Part shown: piece after piece, positions 61,515-64,000 of the stretch
How positions within the stretch are numbered: the first letter of the stretch is position 1
Layout of the letters: the number at the start of each line of letters is the position of its first letter
DNA from: Affinirhizobium straminoryzae
GTDB lineage: Bacteria; Pseudomonadota; Alphaproteobacteria; Rhizobiales; Rhizobiaceae
NCBI RefSeq assembly: GCF_007004135.1
Contig: NZ_VJMG01000076.1
Coordinates: 1 to 64,000, forward strand
Direction: 5' to 3'
DNA: 64,000 nucleotides
Program-made: the position numbers and the translations under genes
The notes under the pieces: model-generated
What the model saw: only the letters and a program-made list of their open reading frames with translations
Database searches by the model: none
Told to the model about the DNA's origin: nothing

Positions 61515-62366
61515 TCATCCTTTGACCGCTCCCATGGTGAGGCCGGAGATGAAGTGTTTCTGCATCAGGAAGAACATCAGCACCGGCGGCACGGCGACGA
61601 GGATGGTTGCGGCAGACACGATGTTCCACTGCGACACCCACTCGCCGCGCAGATTGGACAAGCCCGCCGTGACCGGCTTCACCGCGTCCGATTGGGTCAG
61701 GACGACGGCCCAGAAATAATCGTTCCAGATGAAGGTGAAGACGAGGATGGCGAGCGCCGCGAGTGCCGGCCTTACCAGGGGTGCCACGATGTGGATCAGC
61801 GTCTGCCAGGGAGAGGCACCTTCCGCGCGCGCCGCCTGGAACAGTTCGGATGGCAGCGCCGCGATGAAGTTGCGCATGAAGAGCGTGGCAAAGCCCGTCT
61901 GGAAGGCGACATGGAAGAGGATCAGCGCCCAGAACGTGTCATAGAGACCGGTCGCCACCATCAGGTCGCGGATCGGTATCATCATGATCTGTTGCGGCAG
62001 GAAGTTTCCGCCGACGAACAGCGCAAAGATCACCATGGCGCCGGGGAAGGGATAGCGCGACAGCACGAAGCCCGTCATCGTCGACAGGACGAGCACCGCA
62101 ATCGTCGAGGGAATGGTGATGATCAGGCTGTTGAGGAAATAGTCCAGCATCTTCGATTGCTGGAACACGGCGGCATAGTTCTCGAAAACCTGGATCTTCG
62201 AGGGCCAGCCCCAGTAGTTTCCGGCCATCACGTCGTCGAACGACCGGAAGGAGGTCATGATCACCGCAAACAGCGGCAGCAACCAGAGGGCCAGAACAAG
62301 GGCCACCAGCAGCCCATAGGCGAAGCGCGACAGCGGGCGATTTTCGGGGATGGCGCGGGGATACAT
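61515..62366 (-). CDS. Carbohydrate ABC transporter permease (MalG-type)
   Basis: Inner-membrane subunit, 283 residues, about six helices. The EAA loop FQAARAEGASPWQTLIHIVAP (near 185-205) and the C-terminal QKHFISGLTMGAVKG are typical. ATG 62366 has AAGGAG 7 bases upstream; a GTG two codons earlier overlaps the stop of the preceding gene but is too close to that site. Confidence 0.92.
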   Translation of the reverse strand: MYPRAIPENRPLSRFAYGLLVALVLALWLLPLFAVIMTSFRSFDDVMAGNYWGWPSKIQVFENYAAVFQQSKMLDYFLNSLIITIPSTIAVLVLSTMTGFVLSRYPFPGAMVIFALFVGGNFLPQQIMMIPIRDLMVATGLYDTFWALILFHVAFQTGFATLFMRNFIAALPSELFQAARAEGASPWQTLIHIVAPLVRPALAALAILVFTFIWNDYFWAVVLTQSDAVKPVTAGLSNLRGEWVSQWNIVSAATILVAVPPVLMFFLMQKHFISGLTMGAVKG

Positions 62367-62368
62367 GG

Positions 62369-63250
62369 TCACGCTCCTTTTTCGGCCCGGATGAGGCCGC
62401 GGAGATACCAGGCGATGAACACCGCCATGATGAGGAAGAGGATGGTGGCGATGGCCGCGCCATAGCCGAAGCGATAGGAGAACAGCGACTGCTCGTACAT
62501 CTGGTAGGCAAGCGTCGTGGATGAACCGAAGGGACCGCCGGCCGTCATTACGGAAATGGCATCAAACGAGCGAAGCGCGCCGACAATGGTGATAGCCACC
62601 GCGATGAAGGCCACCTGTGTCAGTTGCGGCAGCACCACATGCCAGAGCATCGCCAGACCCCGGGCGCCATCGACGCGGCCCGCACCGATCAGTTCCTCGT
62701 CCAGATTGTTGAGCCCAGCGAGAAACAGCACCATGCAGAAGGCGATCTGCGGCCACAGCGCGGAGGCAACGACGGCGAAGGTGACCAGGTGTTCGTTGGA
62801 CAACAGCGCCGGCGCCTCTGCGCCAAAGGCCCGGAAAAGAAGGGCGAGCAGCCCGAAGGTCGGGTCGTAGAACCAGGTGAAGATGACGCCGACGGTGACG
62901 GTTGCCAGCACCAGCGGCATGAAGAACAGCGACTTCATCACGCGCATGCCGGCAATCTTCTGGTTGACCAGAAAGGCGATGGCGAGCCCGGCCGGCGGCG
63001 CCAGCAGGAACATCAAAAGCCAGATGAGATTGTTCTTCAGCGACACATAGAACTGGGGATCATCCAGAAGCTCGCGATAGTTGGCGAGCCCGACCCAGGT
63101 CTTTACTCCCATGCCGTCCCAGTCGAAGAACGAAATCCAGAAGGTTTCGAGCGACGACCAGATGATCACCACGAGAAACAGAAAAAGGCCGGGCGCCAGA
63201 AGAAGCGCCGGCGTGAGCCAGTTGCGATGGCGCCGCCACCAGATGGTCAT
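62369..63250 (-). CDS. Carbohydrate ABC transporter permease (MalF-type)
   Basis: First membrane subunit, 293 residues, with about six helices and an EAA loop (LIGAGRVDGARGLAMLWHVVLP, near 185-206). It follows the binding-protein gene across a 55-base gap containing a hairpin and abuts the second permease. Confidence 0.92.
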   Translation of the reverse strand: MTIWWRRHRNWLTPALLLAPGLFLFLVVIIWSSLETFWISFFDWDGMGVKTWVGLANYRELLDDPQFYVSLKNNLIWLLMFLLAPPAGLAIAFLVNQKIAGMRVMKSLFFMPLVLATVTVGVIFTWFYDPTFGLLALLFRAFGAEAPALLSNEHLVTFAVVASALWPQIAFCMVLFLAGLNNLDEELIGAGRVDGARGLAMLWHVVLPQLTQVAFIAVAITIVGALRSFDAISVMTAGGPFGSSTTLAYQMYEQSLFSYRFGYGAAIATILFLIMAVFIAWYLRGLIRAEKGA

Positions 63251-63268
63251 GGAAAACTCTCCTCGAAG

Positions 63269-63291
63269 ACGGGAGGCGTGTCGCCTCCCGT
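63269..63291 (-). terminator. Hairpin between binding-protein and permease genes of the galactoside importer
   Basis: ACGGGAGGCG-TGT-CGCCTCCCGT is a perfect 10-base-pair stem 14 bases after the binding-protein stop. As in the two other importers of the window, it lies inside the operon and probably raises the ratio of binding protein to membrane subunits. Confidence 0.6.
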
Positions 63292-63305
63292 AAACCGCAT
63301 CGGCC

Positions 63306-64000
63306 TCAGCCGTAGATGCGGGCGCGTGTGCGTTCGATCTGGCCGAGGATCTGCTCGCGCCGTTCGGGCCGGACCATGAATTCCTGAAAACCCTTCATGC
63401 CGGCCTGAGCGAGGTCGGGATCGGTATCGCGGTCGAAATACTGCGCGGTTCCCTTGATCGTCTTCATGCTCTCGGCGGCCATCTTCAGGATGGGATCATT
63501 GCCGACAGGGCAATCGCTGCGGGCCGGCATATTGCCCTCCGGCGCGAGATAGGCCCCCAGATTTTCCGGCTTGTAGAAATAGGCGAGGAATTCCTTTGCA
63601 GCCTCCTTGTTCCTGGCGCCCGAGGGAATGTGGATGGAATCCACCGAGAAATCCTCATACTGGGCCACACCCGGCCTGATGCTCGGAAAGGGCTTGAAAC
63701 GCACCTGCGCCAGATCGTCGGCCGGGAAGGCGTATTTGATAAAGTTGCCGAGATCGATCATCGCGGCCTTCTTCTGCACCACGGCAGCGGCGGCCGGATC
63801 CCAGGCATAGGATGTGTGGTTGGCGGAGAAGAAGTCGGCCTTGACCAGACGCTCCCAGAGATCGAAGACCTCCTTCAGCGATGCGTCGGTATATTTGATC
63901 TTGCCGGCCATCAGGTCCATGTGATGGTCGAGACCATTGATGCGCAGGTTCATGTGATCGAACCAGCCGCCGGCCGTCCACATGTCCTTGGTGCCGATGG
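63306..64000 (-). CDS. Carbohydrate ABC transporter substrate-binding protein, partial
   Basis: C-terminal 230 residues of an SBP_bac_1-type sugar-binding protein; the frame runs off the right edge, so the signal peptide and N-terminal lobe are missing. Visible motifs include AAAVVQKKAAMIDLGNFIKYAF and GARNKEAAKEFLAYFYKPENLGAYLAPEG, the usual second-lobe segments. It is the promoter-proximal gene of the galactoside operon. Confidence 0.88.
   Translation of the reverse strand, partial: IGTKDMWTAGGWFDHMNLRINGLDHHMDLMAGKIKYTDASLKEVFDLWERLVKADFFSANHTSYAWDPAAAAVVQKKAAMIDLGNFIKYAFPADDLAQVRFKPFPSIRPGVAQYEDFSVDSIHIPSGARNKEAAKEFLAYFYKPENLGAYLAPEGNMPARSDCPVGNDPILKMAAESMKTIKGTAQYFDRDTDPDLAQAGMKGFQEFMVRPERREQILGQIERTRARIYG

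Noticed and set aside
1-64000. CRISPR arrays, insertion sequences, prophage genes, tRNA or rRNA genes
   Set aside because: No regular repeat-spacer pattern, transposase, integrase or recognisable structural RNA was found on either strand by eye.

Overview
The window looks like an accessory or catabolic stretch of an alphaproteobacterial genome, most likely Rhizobiales (Rhizobium, Agrobacterium, Shinella or Ensifer type). The reasons are high GC, tightly packed overlapping operons, many ABC importers each with its own regulator, GntR/ROK/LysR/MarR/AraC regulators beside their targets, and one palindromic intergenic repeat (about 19110-19200) of a kind familiar from rhizobial genomes. The assignment is inference; no rRNA or marker gene is present. 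I saw no tRNA, rRNA, insertion sequence, integrase or CRISPR array.

Layout. 1-2407: end of a peptide ABC importer operon (ATPase, binding protein) with a divergent GntR/HutC regulator. 3368-5158: an AcuI-type reductase and an FCD/GntR regulator. 5290-11247: a three-gene overlapping operon of a FAD-linked 2-hydroxyacid dehydrogenase, a fused indolepyruvate ferredoxin oxidoreductase and a nucleoside hydrolase. 11312-17200: an enoyl-CoA hydratase, then a 2-oxoglutarate/Fe(II) oxygenase followed by a spermidine/putrescine-class ABC importer. 17310-24868: a sugar module (ThuA-like protein, Gfo/Idh/MocA dehydrogenase, ROK regulator, four-gene carbohydrate ABC importer). 25545-26777: a lone GAF-EAL protein. 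26896-32629: an amine or amino-acid module (FAD oxidoreductase, RidA, ornithine-cyclodeaminase-like protein, APC permease, AraC regulator).

32633-46373 is the most informative part. It holds a complete indole-3-acetic acid (auxin) catabolic set: iacI, the operon iacH-iacA-iacB-iacC-iacD-iacE-iacF-iacG, and a MarR regulator (iacR). Upstream lies an operon for hydroxyquinol ring cleavage (Dabb protein, maleylacetate reductase, hydroxyquinol 1,2-dioxygenase, aldehyde dehydrogenase) with a LysR regulator and a VOC protein. An 11-base motif, GTAATATTCAC, recurs in the three promoter regions of this block and suggests joint control.

46813-51684 encodes a branched-chain-amino-acid-type ABC importer with a fused permease-ATPase, placed where an uptake system for the aromatic substrate would be expected. 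51856-56629 holds an AraC regulator, an outer-membrane phenol-degradation-type channel, an MFS transporter and a second amidase. 56920-64000 holds a ROK regulator and a convergent GH42 beta-galactosidase operon with its ABC importer, which runs off the right edge.

How the genes may work together (inference): the amine oxidation module and the aldehyde dehydrogenase could turn an arylethylamine such as tryptamine into an arylacetate; iac genes would degrade indoleacetate; the intradiol dioxygenase and maleylacetate reductase would carry a trihydroxylated ring to 3-oxoadipate. Known iac pathways end at catechol, so the presence of hydroxyquinol-type rather than catechol-type cleavage genes is the main puzzle of the window.
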